From: Chengkuizengella sediminis
GTDB taxonomy: Bacteria > Bacillota > Bacilli > Paenibacillales > KCTC-33759
Assembly: GCF_010078385.1 (NCBI RefSeq)
Contig: NZ_SIJC01000010.1
Location: forward strand, 62,001-126,000
Direction: 5' to 3'
Length of the DNA stretch: 64,000 nucleotides
The notes under the pieces were generated by a model. The model saw nothing but the letters and a program-made list of their open reading frames with translations. It did not search any database and was not told the origin of the DNA. Both the position numbers and the translations under genes were made by a program. Shown piece after piece: positions 16,335-24,592 of the stretch (its first letter is position 1; every line of letters starts with the position of its first letter).

Positions 16335-17603
16335 TTAATCCATTAGTTGATCTCTTACAGCTTGATGTTTCTCAGAACCTACAATCTCAAGACCTGCTTT
16401 AGATTGAGGGTCATCATTTAGATTATATTTCTCCTTTAGCCTTAGTATCCTCTCGACACTTTCATTTAACTGCTGTAAAGTAATCTCTCCTGTTTCTATA
16501 GCGACTTCTATTGATTGAATAGCTTCCTTCTGTAAATCATAGTGATGTGAATAAAGTAAAAGATCCACCCCAGCTTGAACAGCATATACCGCGGCTTCTC
16601 CTGCTCCGTAATGTTTTTTAATCGCTCCCATTTCCATATCATCCGTGATAACAACACCTTGAAAATCCATATCATTTCGTAATAACTCCGTAATGAGTAT
16701 TTTAGATAATGATGCAGGTCTTCCACTCCCATCTATGTTAGGGTATTGAATATGGGCAGCCATCACTACATCTGCACCTTCCTGTATTGCTTCTTGAAAT
16801 GGTTGAAGTTCCAGTTCTTTCAGCTGCTCTACCGTTTTATGAACAACAGGTAAACCTTTATGTGAATCAATGACAGTATCACCGTGACCGGGGAAATGTT
16901 TCACAACAGAAATGACATTCGATTTTTGCAAACCGAACATAAATGCGTTTCCATGTTCTTTGACTATCTCTGGTGTTGTTCCATAAGCACGGTCTCCAAT
17001 AACAGTATTTTTGGGATTACTGAAAATATCAAAAACAGGTGCGTAATCCAAATTAAAACCATGTGCTGCCAATTCATTACCAATAACTAACCCAATATCA
17101 TGAGTTAGGACAGGATCACCCTTGCCTCCTATAAATAAATTGGATGGGAATTTGGTCGCATTGCTTGGCAAACGAGATACTCTACCGCCCTCTTCATCTA
17201 CAGAGATAATTAAAGGGATTTGATTTGATTGATTTAGTTGCTTTAAATCATTGGTTAGCTGTAAAAGCTGTTTACTTGTTTCAATATTTCTACTAAATAA
17301 AATAATGCCACCAACATGGTGCTCTTGAATCAAGGTTTTAATTTGATCATTTGGTTCCAAACCATCAAAACCAACTACAAAAAGTTGACCAATTTTTTGT
17401 TTTAATGTCATTTGTTCAAGTTGCTGTATGATTGGATCTTGTTCTTGCTCGTCTTCTGTGGAAGAAGACTGATCATCATTTGGTGGATTAGAATCTGAAA
17501 TTTCTGTTGATGGGGGTTGACTTAAATCTAAGGGATCATCACTTTGACAGGCCGTTAGAAAACTAATTATGAAAATAAAGAATATTAAGACCCATTTATT
17601 CAT
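16335..17603 (-). CDS. Lipoprotein beta-N-acetylhexosaminidase (glycoside hydrolase family 3, NagZ-like)
   Basis: A 422-residue secreted lipoprotein. The signal peptide ends in the lipobox LTAC, followed by an acidic Ser/Asp-rich linker (to about residue 55). The GH3 N-terminal TIM barrel carries the NagZ loop KHFPGHGDTVIDSHKGLP and the ITDDMEMGAI nucleophile region. The enzyme removes N-acetylglucosamine from muropeptides during wall recycling; B. subtilis NagZ (YbbD) is the model. It lacks the extra C-terminal domain of that protein and is therefore shorter. The ATG at 17603 has AAAGGA nine bases upstream; the one at 17612 abuts it. Confidence 0.9.
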   Translation of the reverse strand: MNKWVLIFFIFIISFLTACQSDDPLDLSQPPSTEISDSNPPNDDQSSSTEDEQEQDPIIQQLEQMTLKQKIGQLFVVGFDGLEPNDQIKTLIQEHHVGGIILFSRNIETSKQLLQLTNDLKQLNQSNQIPLIISVDEEGGRVSRLPSNATKFPSNLFIGGKGDPVLTHDIGLVIGNELAAHGFNLDYAPVFDIFSNPKNTVIGDRAYGTTPEIVKEHGNAFMFGLQKSNVISVVKHFPGHGDTVIDSHKGLPVVHKTVEQLKELELQPFQEAIQEGADVVMAAHIQYPNIDGSGRPASLSKILITELLRNDMDFQGVVITDDMEMGAIKKHYGAGEAAVYAVQAGVDLLLYSHHYDLQKEAIQSIEVAIETGEITLQQLNESVERILRLKEKYNLNDDPQSKAGLEIVGSEKHQAVRDQLMD

Positions 17604-17643
17604 GTCATTCATTCCTTTCTCAAGTGCACCTCTTCACTTTATT

Positions 17644-18144
17644 TTATCGATGAATGGACCACATTTCTGCTTCTACCTCATGAAATACAATTTCTTTTTC
17701 TAAGGTCATTCCATTTTTCTTGGCTACCTTCTGTGAACCTTTGTTTCCAAGTTTTATAAGTGAAATTAATCTATCTTTCCCTAAATGGTTCATCCCGTAT
17801 TCCTTCCAAGCGATAGCTGCTTCAGAAGCATAACCTTGACCCCAATAGGGTTTAGCGATCCAATAACCAACTTCTAGTTCATCTTTCCCTTCTACTTCTT
17901 GTGGAAGCAGTCCTGCATGTCCGATAAAAGATTGATCTGATTTTCTAATGGCTAACATAAGACTAATATGGCCTTCTTCATATCTGCTCATCCATAACTT
18001 CATTCGTTCTTTCGTAAAATCCTCAGTCCAGGTTGTTCCTTTACCAATGTATTTCATCATTTCTGGATCAGAGGTCATTGAGATTAAAAAGTCCAAATCT
18101 TCCAATGTATATTTTCGAAAGATGAGACGATCTGTGTCTATCAT
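17644..18144 (-). CDS. GNAT family N-acetyltransferase (RimJ/RimL type)
   Basis: A 166-residue acetyltransferase starting MIDTDRLIFRKYTLEDLDFL, with the acetyl-CoA loop in YWIAKPYWGQGYASEAAIAW and the later NKGSQKVAKKNGM motif of the Acetyltransf_3 group. This group modifies ribosomal protein N-termini or small amines; the substrate here cannot be read from sequence. It overlaps the upstream DUF4184 gene by four bases (ATGA), so the two are probably co-translated. Confidence 0.88.
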   Translation of the reverse strand: MIDTDRLIFRKYTLEDLDFLISMTSDPEMMKYIGKGTTWTEDFTKERMKLWMSRYEEGHISLMLAIRKSDQSFIGHAGLLPQEVEGKDELEVGYWIAKPYWGQGYASEAAIAWKEYGMNHLGKDRLISLIKLGNKGSQKVAKKNGMTLEKEIVFHEVEAEMWSIHR

Positions 18145-18893
18145 TTTATATTTCTCCTTTTATTTATTTTATAAAACATTGATGCTGCAAATATACCTAA
18201 TAAAGTTCCAGAAATGGGAGATACTATTATGATCCCAATTATATTAGTGCTAGATGTAAATAATAGTTTCAATGTAGTAACTACCAAAGCAGTGAATAAA
18301 ACAACACTCCAGTATTTTAGTTTCTGCTTTTGACTAATGATTCTTTTTCTTTGAAAGTTATTTTGTTTGCGTAATACTTTGAAACAAAGAAGGGTTAGGA
18401 ACAAAAGACCCGATAAAGATAATATGTGTTGTAGGAACTTATATATAGGTATCGAATTTATTGTGTTTGAAAAAAATGAAAATCTTAAAACAAAATAACC
18501 ACCTGTATGTGTAAAAGAATCTACAAATATATGAGAATAGAATCCAATAACTACTGAGGTTAAAAAAACAATCCATTTTCGAAACGTATTTAACTGCCAT
18601 GAATGAAACACTTGATAGGATCTCATATCTAAGTTATAGAAACTTGGTAAATGTAATGATAGGGTTTTAACTATTATTTTATGAAAAATGAAAGCAAATA
18701 AAATACTTAGAGGAATAGATTGCATAAATAATCCTGTTACTGAGTGACCTATTGTTCGATAGGGTTCCAATGCTATGAAATACTCAAAATCAGGGGACAT
18801 ACTTCCTAGTACGAGACCAGTAACACAAAAATACTTTGGTTTGATCCATTTTAGTGGAATGGCATATAGAGGGTGTGAGAAAGTGAATGGCAT
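18141..18893 (-). CDS. DUF4184 family membrane protein
   Basis: A 250-residue protein with about five membrane segments. It has the DUF4184 signature opening (MPFTFSHPLYAIPLKWIKPK ... TGLVLGSMSPDFEYFI) and the conserved HSVTGLF and GFYSHIFVDSFTH motifs. His and Asp in these motifs look like a metal site and resemble the phospholipase C/D-like YdjM group of integral membrane hydrolases. The function is unproven. It is coupled to the following acetyltransferase gene by a four-base overlap. Confidence 0.85.
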   Translation of the reverse strand: MPFTFSHPLYAIPLKWIKPKYFCVTGLVLGSMSPDFEYFIALEPYRTIGHSVTGLFMQSIPLSILFAFIFHKIIVKTLSLHLPSFYNLDMRSYQVFHSWQLNTFRKWIVFLTSVVIGFYSHIFVDSFTHTGGYFVLRFSFFSNTINSIPIYKFLQHILSLSGLLFLTLLCFKVLRKQNNFQRKRIISQKQKLKYWSVVLFTALVVTTLKLLFTSSTNIIGIIIVSPISGTLLGIFAASMFYKINKRRNIK

Positions 18894-19042
18894 ATTGATT
18901 CTCCTTATTTTTTCATCGTATTTTCACGAATCAGTACCACATTGATCGACAAACCATCCTATAGATCTACTTTTTTCACAATCTGGGTTTAATATTTTAC
19001 CTTTTTTTATGTGTATTGTAAATGATTTTTAATAAAAATACA

Positions 19043-19795
19043 TCACCTCGCCCAAGTCGCCCCATATACCTTAGCAGACAAGTGAGACGTAATCACCTTC
19101 GCACACTCATTTAACGTACTCCCCGTTGTATATACATCATCAATCACAACGATATGCAAAGCCCCCTTCTTATTTAATCGCCATACTTCTTTTTCATTGA
19201 TAACAAAGGCTCCTTGTATATTAGAAAAACGATTGGACCTAGAACCCACACTTTGTTTTTCAGTATGTCGAGTTCGTTTCAAAAGCTCAATGACAGGGAT
19301 TTGATGTTTATTACTCAGACCTCGAGCAAATCGCTCTGCTTGATTAAAACCTCTCTCTTGTAATCTTTGTTCACTTAATGGGATATAAGTGAAGCAGTCA
19401 ATAGAGTGAATCTGTAAGGGAGTGGACATTAATAACGACTGGAACGCATAATCTACCATTTTTATAAATAAACTTTCGATTCTTTCATTCCCTCTATATT
19501 TATATAACGCCAACCATTCACGCATGGTGTCATTGTATTCCACCGAACTTCTGTTATATTCATAATATGTGTTTGATCTACGAACACAATCATGACAAAC
19601 TTCAAATCGTCCACAAATGGGGCATAAAACTTTCGTTATCCATGGTATCATAGCAGCACATGGTTTACATAAGGATAAGGTTTGGTAGGTTTGGGGAGTT
19701 ACTTTACAAATTAAACATGTACTAGCGTTATTAGAAAAGATCGAACGTAGAAACTGCCATTGAGTTTGAATAAAATGAACCTTTTCTTTAAACAT
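19043..19795 (-). CDS. comFC: Competence protein ComFC (phosphoribosyltransferase-like)
   Basis: A 250-residue cytosolic protein. Four cysteines in the N-terminal region (CLICKVTPQ ... CKPCAAM and CPICGRFEVCHDC) form zinc fingers. The C-terminal PRTase domain has the PRPP loop IVVIDDVYTTGSTL. ComFC works with ComFA in DNA uptake and its PRTase loop is needed. It is 19 bases after comFA. The family comFB gene is not between them, unlike in B. subtilis. Confidence 0.93.
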   Translation of the reverse strand: MFKEKVHFIQTQWQFLRSIFSNNASTCLICKVTPQTYQTLSLCKPCAAMIPWITKVLCPICGRFEVCHDCVRRSNTYYEYNRSSVEYNDTMREWLALYKYRGNERIESLFIKMVDYAFQSLLMSTPLQIHSIDCFTYIPLSEQRLQERGFNQAERFARGLSNKHQIPVIELLKRTRHTEKQSVGSRSNRFSNIQGAFVINEKEVWRLNKKGALHIVVIDDVYTTGSTLNECAKVITSHLSAKVYGATWAR

Positions 19796-19814
19796 TGAAT
19801 CTACCCCCTCTATC

Positions 19815-21740
19815 TTATCTAGAGTATTCTTCCTTCAGATATCCTTTTTGCTCAGCTAATGTATTCATTTGTTTGATTTGTTTCATGGTCACTACCTGAC
19901 TTTTTGTTTTCTCATTTGAGAAAAAGTACACTTTTCCATCGGGATATTGCGCTGACCTCCCAGCTCGTCCTGCCATTTGCACTAAAGCCGCTTCATCAAA
20001 CATGTTAGAGTCCGCATCGATAATATAAACATCTGTATTAGGTACCGTTACCCCTCTTTCTAATATCGTAGTTGTCACTAATATTTGAATCTCTCTATTT
20101 CGAAAAGCTTGTACTTTCAGCTCTCGTTGTTTATCGATTGAAGAAACGCCTTGCACATTTACATCCTTACATTTTGTTCTTAAGTATTGAACAAATGGGT
20201 TGATATACTTTATTTTCGGTAGAAAGATAAAACAAATCGCCTCCTTTTTCATTGTGTCTCTGATACGTTGTAATAAACCTTTCTCTACTCGGAATTTATT
20301 TATGGGCCCTTTTAATGATGTGAATTCAATTTGATCATTTGAACAAATGTGATGTAAAGATGGGAAAGATACTCTTTGAGGAATAGGTAACGGATGTCGA
20401 TGGTATCGTACGGGCACTTTCACATGAGGAAGTTGACCTTGTTCTATCAATTTGACCATCTGTGCAGGAGGTGTGGCTGATAACATGATGTATCTCCCTT
20501 GTGGTTTGCATGCTTTCATTGCAGCATACTGTAACATACCATTGTTATGAAAAGGAAAAGCATCTAGTTCATCAATAATGATGCAATCAAACTTTTGCCA
20601 AAAACGAAGCAACTGATGTGTTGTAGCAATGAACAAATTTCCTTCTTCCCATTTTTGAGGGCTTCCACCATACAGGGTTACGATTTGTAAATGCGGAAAA
20701 GCTTTTTGTAAACGTGGTTGCAATTCAAGAACTACATCTTTTCGGGGTGTAGCCAGCATCACTTGATGACCATTATTTATTTCTTGTTGGATTAAAGGAA
20801 AAATCATTTCCGTTTTCCCTGCACCAGTAACAGCCCATATTAAAAAGTGGGGAGGTTTTGTTGCCGTAATGTTATGTTTCATTTCATTTAAAAATGCTGA
20901 TGCAGTTCTCACTGCTTCTATTTGTGGTTGGCTTAAGTTCCAATGTTTCAAATCACTTGATGGGTGCATCTTATTCATTAAAACTTGTGATTGCATGTGG
21001 GATGAAGATGATCCTTTCCCCTGAATTAGCGGCGTACAATACCTGCTTTTCCCCATCGTAATGCAGTGCTCACAATACAGGCAATTTTCTTCACAAAATA
21101 AACATAATGTTTCGTACATGTATTCTCTACCGCTACCGCAACGATGACAAGTCATTTCTTTCTGTTGCTGTAACCAAGGGAATGATTTTTTCTGGTTCAT
21201 CGTTACTCCACTTTTAATTTCAATTTGTCCTGTTAAATATAAGTGTTGAATGATCGCTGTCCATTGATCTTCGGTTGTGTAACCTAACCTTTTTAATACA
21301 TGAATAAATTCAGCTTGTAGTAATTCTCTACCCTGAATGGATTGTATAATTTTACTTTCCATTTTCGAATTCATGTTGAAATCAGCATGGTTCTTATATT
21401 GAACTGCTTGAACAAATTTGAAAGATAGCTGTTTCTGTAGATTTTCACTTAACTGCACATGTTCCTGATGTAGAAGCATAAAACGAACCCATTTTTGAGT
21501 CAGTTGTTTACTATCTTGATTCGAATATTTTAATCGAGCAAATGAATGAAATATTTTGCAATACTCCAAGGCTATACCTAACGGTAACTTCGGCTTAAGC
21601 ACAACGATATACGGGTGATTCCTTTGTCTGAACCAATACTGAGCATCTACTTGCATCTCAAATGATACATACCATCTCCAAAAATTTCGTTTACCATCTT
21701 GATCCATTGAATGATTTACAGCATATAAATGGACTTTCAT
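19815..21740 (-). CDS. comFA: DNA uptake ATPase ComFA
   Basis: A 641-residue DEAD-box-like helicase/translocase that powers entry of transforming single-stranded DNA. It has a four-cysteine zinc finger (CLFCEENCLYCEHC region, preceded by CHRCGS), Walker A (AVTGAGKTE), the DEAD-type box IIDELDAFPF, motif III (LSATPP) and the C-terminal helicase motif QMAGRAGRSAQYPDG. I start at the ATG at 21740, which has GGAGGG just before it. The frame extends to a TTG at 21812, but that part overlaps the hairpins of the leader. Confidence 0.93.
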   Translation of the reverse strand: MKVHLYAVNHSMDQDGKRNFWRWYVSFEMQVDAQYWFRQRNHPYIVVLKPKLPLGIALEYCKIFHSFARLKYSNQDSKQLTQKWVRFMLLHQEHVQLSENLQKQLSFKFVQAVQYKNHADFNMNSKMESKIIQSIQGRELLQAEFIHVLKRLGYTTEDQWTAIIQHLYLTGQIEIKSGVTMNQKKSFPWLQQQKEMTCHRCGSGREYMYETLCLFCEENCLYCEHCITMGKSRYCTPLIQGKGSSSSHMQSQVLMNKMHPSSDLKHWNLSQPQIEAVRTASAFLNEMKHNITATKPPHFLIWAVTGAGKTEMIFPLIQQEINNGHQVMLATPRKDVVLELQPRLQKAFPHLQIVTLYGGSPQKWEEGNLFIATTHQLLRFWQKFDCIIIDELDAFPFHNNGMLQYAAMKACKPQGRYIMLSATPPAQMVKLIEQGQLPHVKVPVRYHRHPLPIPQRVSFPSLHHICSNDQIEFTSLKGPINKFRVEKGLLQRIRDTMKKEAICFIFLPKIKYINPFVQYLRTKCKDVNVQGVSSIDKQRELKVQAFRNREIQILVTTTILERGVTVPNTDVYIIDADSNMFDEAALVQMAGRAGRSAQYPDGKVYFFSNEKTKSQVVTMKQIKQMNTLAEQKGYLKEEYSR

Positions 21741-21791
21741 AATTCCCTCCATCTCACTTGGCATTAGTAAAATTGTACCCCGACTAATAAC

Positions 21792-21867
21792 ATCCACATC
21801 CATGTGGATCAATCATAAACTGCTACGTCCATGTGGTAATTCTGACACCAGTCCATCCATGAGCTGG
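21792..21867 (-). promoter_or_regulatory. CsrA-like GGA hairpins in the comFA leader
   Basis: In RNA sense three AUGGA elements occur in 76 bases. They are CCAGCUCAUGGAUGGACUGG (21848-21867), UACCACAUGGACGU (21825-21838) and AUCCACAUGGAUGUGGAU (21792-21809). The last shares the 14-base core CCACAUGGAUGUGG with the hag leader hairpin. A further AUGGAGGGA is the ribosome binding site. CsrA binding is inference. Confidence 0.5.
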
Positions 21868-21875
21868 TAACTGCG

Positions 21876-21913
21876 AAAAAAACACCCAATCAGCTTATTG
21901 CTGATCGGGTGTT
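21876..21913 (-). terminator. Intrinsic terminator upstream of comFA
   Basis: Minus strand AACACCCGATCAGC / GCTGATTGGGTGTT stem followed by TTTTTTT. It ends the unit that carries the 21965-22372 gene and possibly degSU. Confidence 0.9.
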
Positions 21914-21964
21914 CTTCACTCCGATAGATTTTATTATTTTTTTGTCTACTAAACGAAGCGTTTT

Positions 21965-22372
21965 TTAAAGTAATAGGATATTTTGTAAACAAAAATCCTT
22001 TGTTAAATCGATAACGGTTACATTTTTATCAAACATATTATTTTCTAAATTAAATTTCTCATTCATTGGAACACTTTTAATCTGCACATCCTTATGCAAA
22101 ATCATTCGATTTGTTATGGCAAGTGTATCATCTGTTGATCCTTTGTCCACAACGGTTATTTTTACCTCTTTGCCATGTAACCAAAAAAAGAAAAAGATGG
22201 ATCGAAGAACCCATTCAATTAATTTTTCATTCTGATATGAGATGATGACATAGTGAACTTTATGAAGTCCAATCTCTCCCTTTTTTTTAAGGTGAAAATA
22301 ATGGGAAACATGAACGATTAGTGCACACAAAACATAAATTCCTATAATCGTTAAGATTCCAGATATCATCAC
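21965..22372 (-). CDS. Small membrane-anchored glycosyltransferase-2-like protein
   Basis: A 135-residue protein. One N-terminal membrane helix (about residues 4-25) is followed by a stretch that looks like the start of a GT-A glycosyltransferase (VHYVIISYQNEKLIEWVLRS and ITVVDKGSTDDTLAITNRM, compare VVDDGSTDDT). The second half of a normal GT2 domain is missing and the usual Asp is Lys, so it is probably not a working enzyme. A GTG at 22372, eight bases after GGGAGG, is the best start; an ATG follows immediately. It lies between comFA and degU. Confidence 0.65.
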   Translation of the reverse strand: MMISGILTIIGIYVLCALIVHVSHYFHLKKKGEIGLHKVHYVIISYQNEKLIEWVLRSIFFFFWLHGKEVKITVVDKGSTDDTLAITNRMILHKDVQIKSVPMNEKFNLENNMFDKNVTVIDLTKDFCLQNILLL

Positions 22373-22491
22373 ATGTTCTACCTCCCTTATATGTCATCAT
22401 ATGCCATAAGGGATTGTAGAGTTCCAATTGGATATGCAAAAAGAGGTCTGAGGGAATAAAATAAAATTCAAATGATTTATAGGATTTTATC

Positions 22492-23211
22492 TTAAAGTGT
22501 GACCCAACCTTTTTTAATTGAATTAATTACTGCTTGAGTACGATCTTCTACTTCTAATTTCTGTAATATGCTGCTCACATGATTTTTTACTGTTTTTTCA
22601 CTTATAAATAATTGCTCGCCAATTGCTTTGTTATTTCTACCTTCTGCCATCAAACAAAGGACCTCCGCTTCACGTTTTGTTAGAGGGTTTTCTAAATCAT
22701 ATATGTATCGTACATTTGAAGTTACCTTTGATTGCTGCTCCTGTGGTTTGGCAATCCCAGTTTCATTTAAGTAAGTCATTCTTCTTAAGTGGTTGATTAA
22801 TTTACCGGATACTTTCGGATGTATGTATGAATACCCTTTCACTACAGAGTTAATCGCATGAATTAACTCATTTGATTCCATGTCCTTCAATAAATAACCG
22901 GATGCCCCTTTTTTTAGGGTCTCAAATACATAACTTTCGTCATCATGAATAGATAAAATAACAATTTTTACAAAAGGAAAATGTTGAGTGACTTTCTCTG
23001 TTGTTATTACACCATTTTCATTTGGCATATTAATGTCTAATAAAAGAACGTCGGGTTTATGCTTCTTACAGCATTCTAACACTTCACTGCCATCCCCGCA
23101 TTCAGATATGACTTCCAACTGATCCTCCATTTCTAAAATTCTTTTTAACCCTTCCCTAAAAAGAGCGTGGTCATCTGCAATGATCACTCTTACTTTATGA
23201 TCATTATTCAT
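22492..23211 (-). CDS. degU: Response regulator DegU
   Basis: A 239-residue NarL/LuxR-type regulator. The receiver domain has the acidic pair (IADDHALFREG), phospho-acceptor Asp59 (VLLLDINMPNENG), Ser/Thr switch and Lys (GYLLKDM). The C-terminal LuxR helix-turn-helix reads LTKREAEVLCLMAEGRNNKAIGEQLFISEKTVKNH. DegU controls exoenzymes, competence, motility and biofilm genes. It lies six bases after degS, with which it forms a two-component pair. Its neighbours comFA and the flagellar genes are known members of the DegU network in Bacillus. Confidence 0.97.
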   Translation of the reverse strand: MNNDHKVRVIIADDHALFREGLKRILEMEDQLEVISECGDGSEVLECCKKHKPDVLLLDINMPNENGVITTEKVTQHFPFVKIVILSIHDDESYVFETLKKGASGYLLKDMESNELIHAINSVVKGYSYIHPKVSGKLINHLRRMTYLNETGIAKPQEQQSKVTSNVRYIYDLENPLTKREAEVLCLMAEGRNNKAIGEQLFISEKTVKNHVSSILQKLEVEDRTQAVINSIKKGWVTL

Positions 23212-23217
23212 ACTATC

Positions 23218-24375
23218 TCACTCCTTTTCTTCACTCTCATTGACAGGTACCTTCATCGTAATTTGGGTACCTTTATTTGATGCAGAACGGATTTCAAAGT
23301 CTCCTTCAAGAAGTTCTACCCGCTCGCGCATCCCGATAATACCATAATGACTACCACCAAGAATTTTTAGTTCCATTTGTTCTACATCAAATCCTAGTCC
23401 ATCATCCTCTAAACAGATAGAAATCATTTCGTTCTCAAAGGAAATATCTAATTTAATTTGAGAGGCATCTGCATGTTTATACGTATTCGAACAAAACTCT
23501 TGCACAAACCGATAAATCGCAACTTCCATTGCTGATGATAAACGAATTTCATGTCCATGAACATCAATTGAGGTTTTTAACACATATTTTTCCTCAAAAT
23601 CATGTAAGTACTTTCTCAACGCTGGAACAAGCCCTAAATCATCCAAAGCCATCGGTCGAAGATTAAAAATAATTTTCCTCACTTCTTCTAACCCTGATCT
23701 CATTTGGTTTTTAAAATCATTGAACTCATCCATTAACGTATCGTATTTCTTTTTACTTAACATACGTTCGACAATTTCGGTGCGTAATACTAAATTCGCC
23801 ATAGATTGAGCAATTCCATCATGAATTTCCCGGGAAATCCTCTTTCTTTCCTCCTCTAGTGCCAAAATAATTTTCAATCCGATAAGTTGTCTGTTTTTTG
23901 CTGTTTCTAGGATGCGAGAAACTTGGCTTAAGTCACCTTTCAAATAATCAACCACAACATTCATTTGAGAAACAACGTTTTCTGCACGATGAATCGTACC
24001 TTCGATATTTTTAATTCTTTGGTGCAAATCATCTCTTCGATCTTTTAGATTCTTTTCCTTCTCACGATAAACAATTAACTCAATTTGAAAGTTATTTGCT
24101 GTTTCATAGGCTCTTCGAATATCGTTTTCTCCATACTGATGCAGGTCCCGACTTACTTCCGAGAGTCTGTTTCTAGCATCTCTAAATTTTAATTCAAAAT
24201 CATCAACAATACGTATAACTTTGTCGATTTCTCCCATGACTCTAATTAAATCATTATTTAAAACTTCTAACTCAGAGCGAGCACTTTCAGAGATTTCATA
24301 TATTTGATACTTGCTATCATCCATGACTTCCATTGTTTTTGTTATGACTTTATCGATAGCATCCAAGTTCGTCAC
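23218..24375 (-). CDS. degS: Sensor histidine kinase DegS
   Basis: A 385-residue cytosolic kinase without membrane segments, as typical for DegS. A long coiled-coil sensory domain (about residues 1-165, DegS family) precedes the HisKA_3 dimerisation helix with the phospho-accepting His185 (EEERKRISREIHDGIAQSM). The HATPase part has the N box (QEFCSNTYKHA), DDGLGFD and GIIGMRERVELL. It phosphorylates DegU. A long hairpin lies in the DNA just upstream. Confidence 0.96.
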   Translation of the reverse strand: MTNLDAIDKVITKTMEVMDDSKYQIYEISESARSELEVLNNDLIRVMGEIDKVIRIVDDFELKFRDARNRLSEVSRDLHQYGENDIRRAYETANNFQIELIVYREKEKNLKDRRDDLHQRIKNIEGTIHRAENVVSQMNVVVDYLKGDLSQVSRILETAKNRQLIGLKIILALEEERKRISREIHDGIAQSMANLVLRTEIVERMLSKKKYDTLMDEFNDFKNQMRSGLEEVRKIIFNLRPMALDDLGLVPALRKYLHDFEEKYVLKTSIDVHGHEIRLSSAMEVAIYRFVQEFCSNTYKHADASQIKLDISFENEMISICLEDDGLGFDVEQMELKILGGSHYGIIGMRERVELLEGDFEIRSASNKGTQITMKVPVNESEEKE

Positions 24376-24477
24376 TATATATCCTACTCCCTCTCTGGTA
24401 TTTCAAGCCGAAATTATGTATTGTAGATTCTTTAAAGAGAAAACATAGGTATCTAAAATAAACTTTAATACCTATAA

Positions 24478-24521
24478 ATAGTAGCCTTTCATGTCGTTTG
24501 AACGCCATAAAAGTCTACTAT
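24478..24521. repeat. Long inverted repeat upstream of degS
   Basis: Arms ATAGTAG(C/A)CTTT(T/C)ATG and complement pair over about 16 bp with one mismatch and one G-U, around a 12-base centre. There is no T run on either side, so it is not an ordinary terminator. It may be an operator or RNA element for degSU. Confidence 0.5.
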
Positions 24522-24592
24522 TGTCGAAATATGCGCCTATATCTTAATACTACCATAATTAAGCAAGAATGAAAGTAAATTGATGTCAATAT

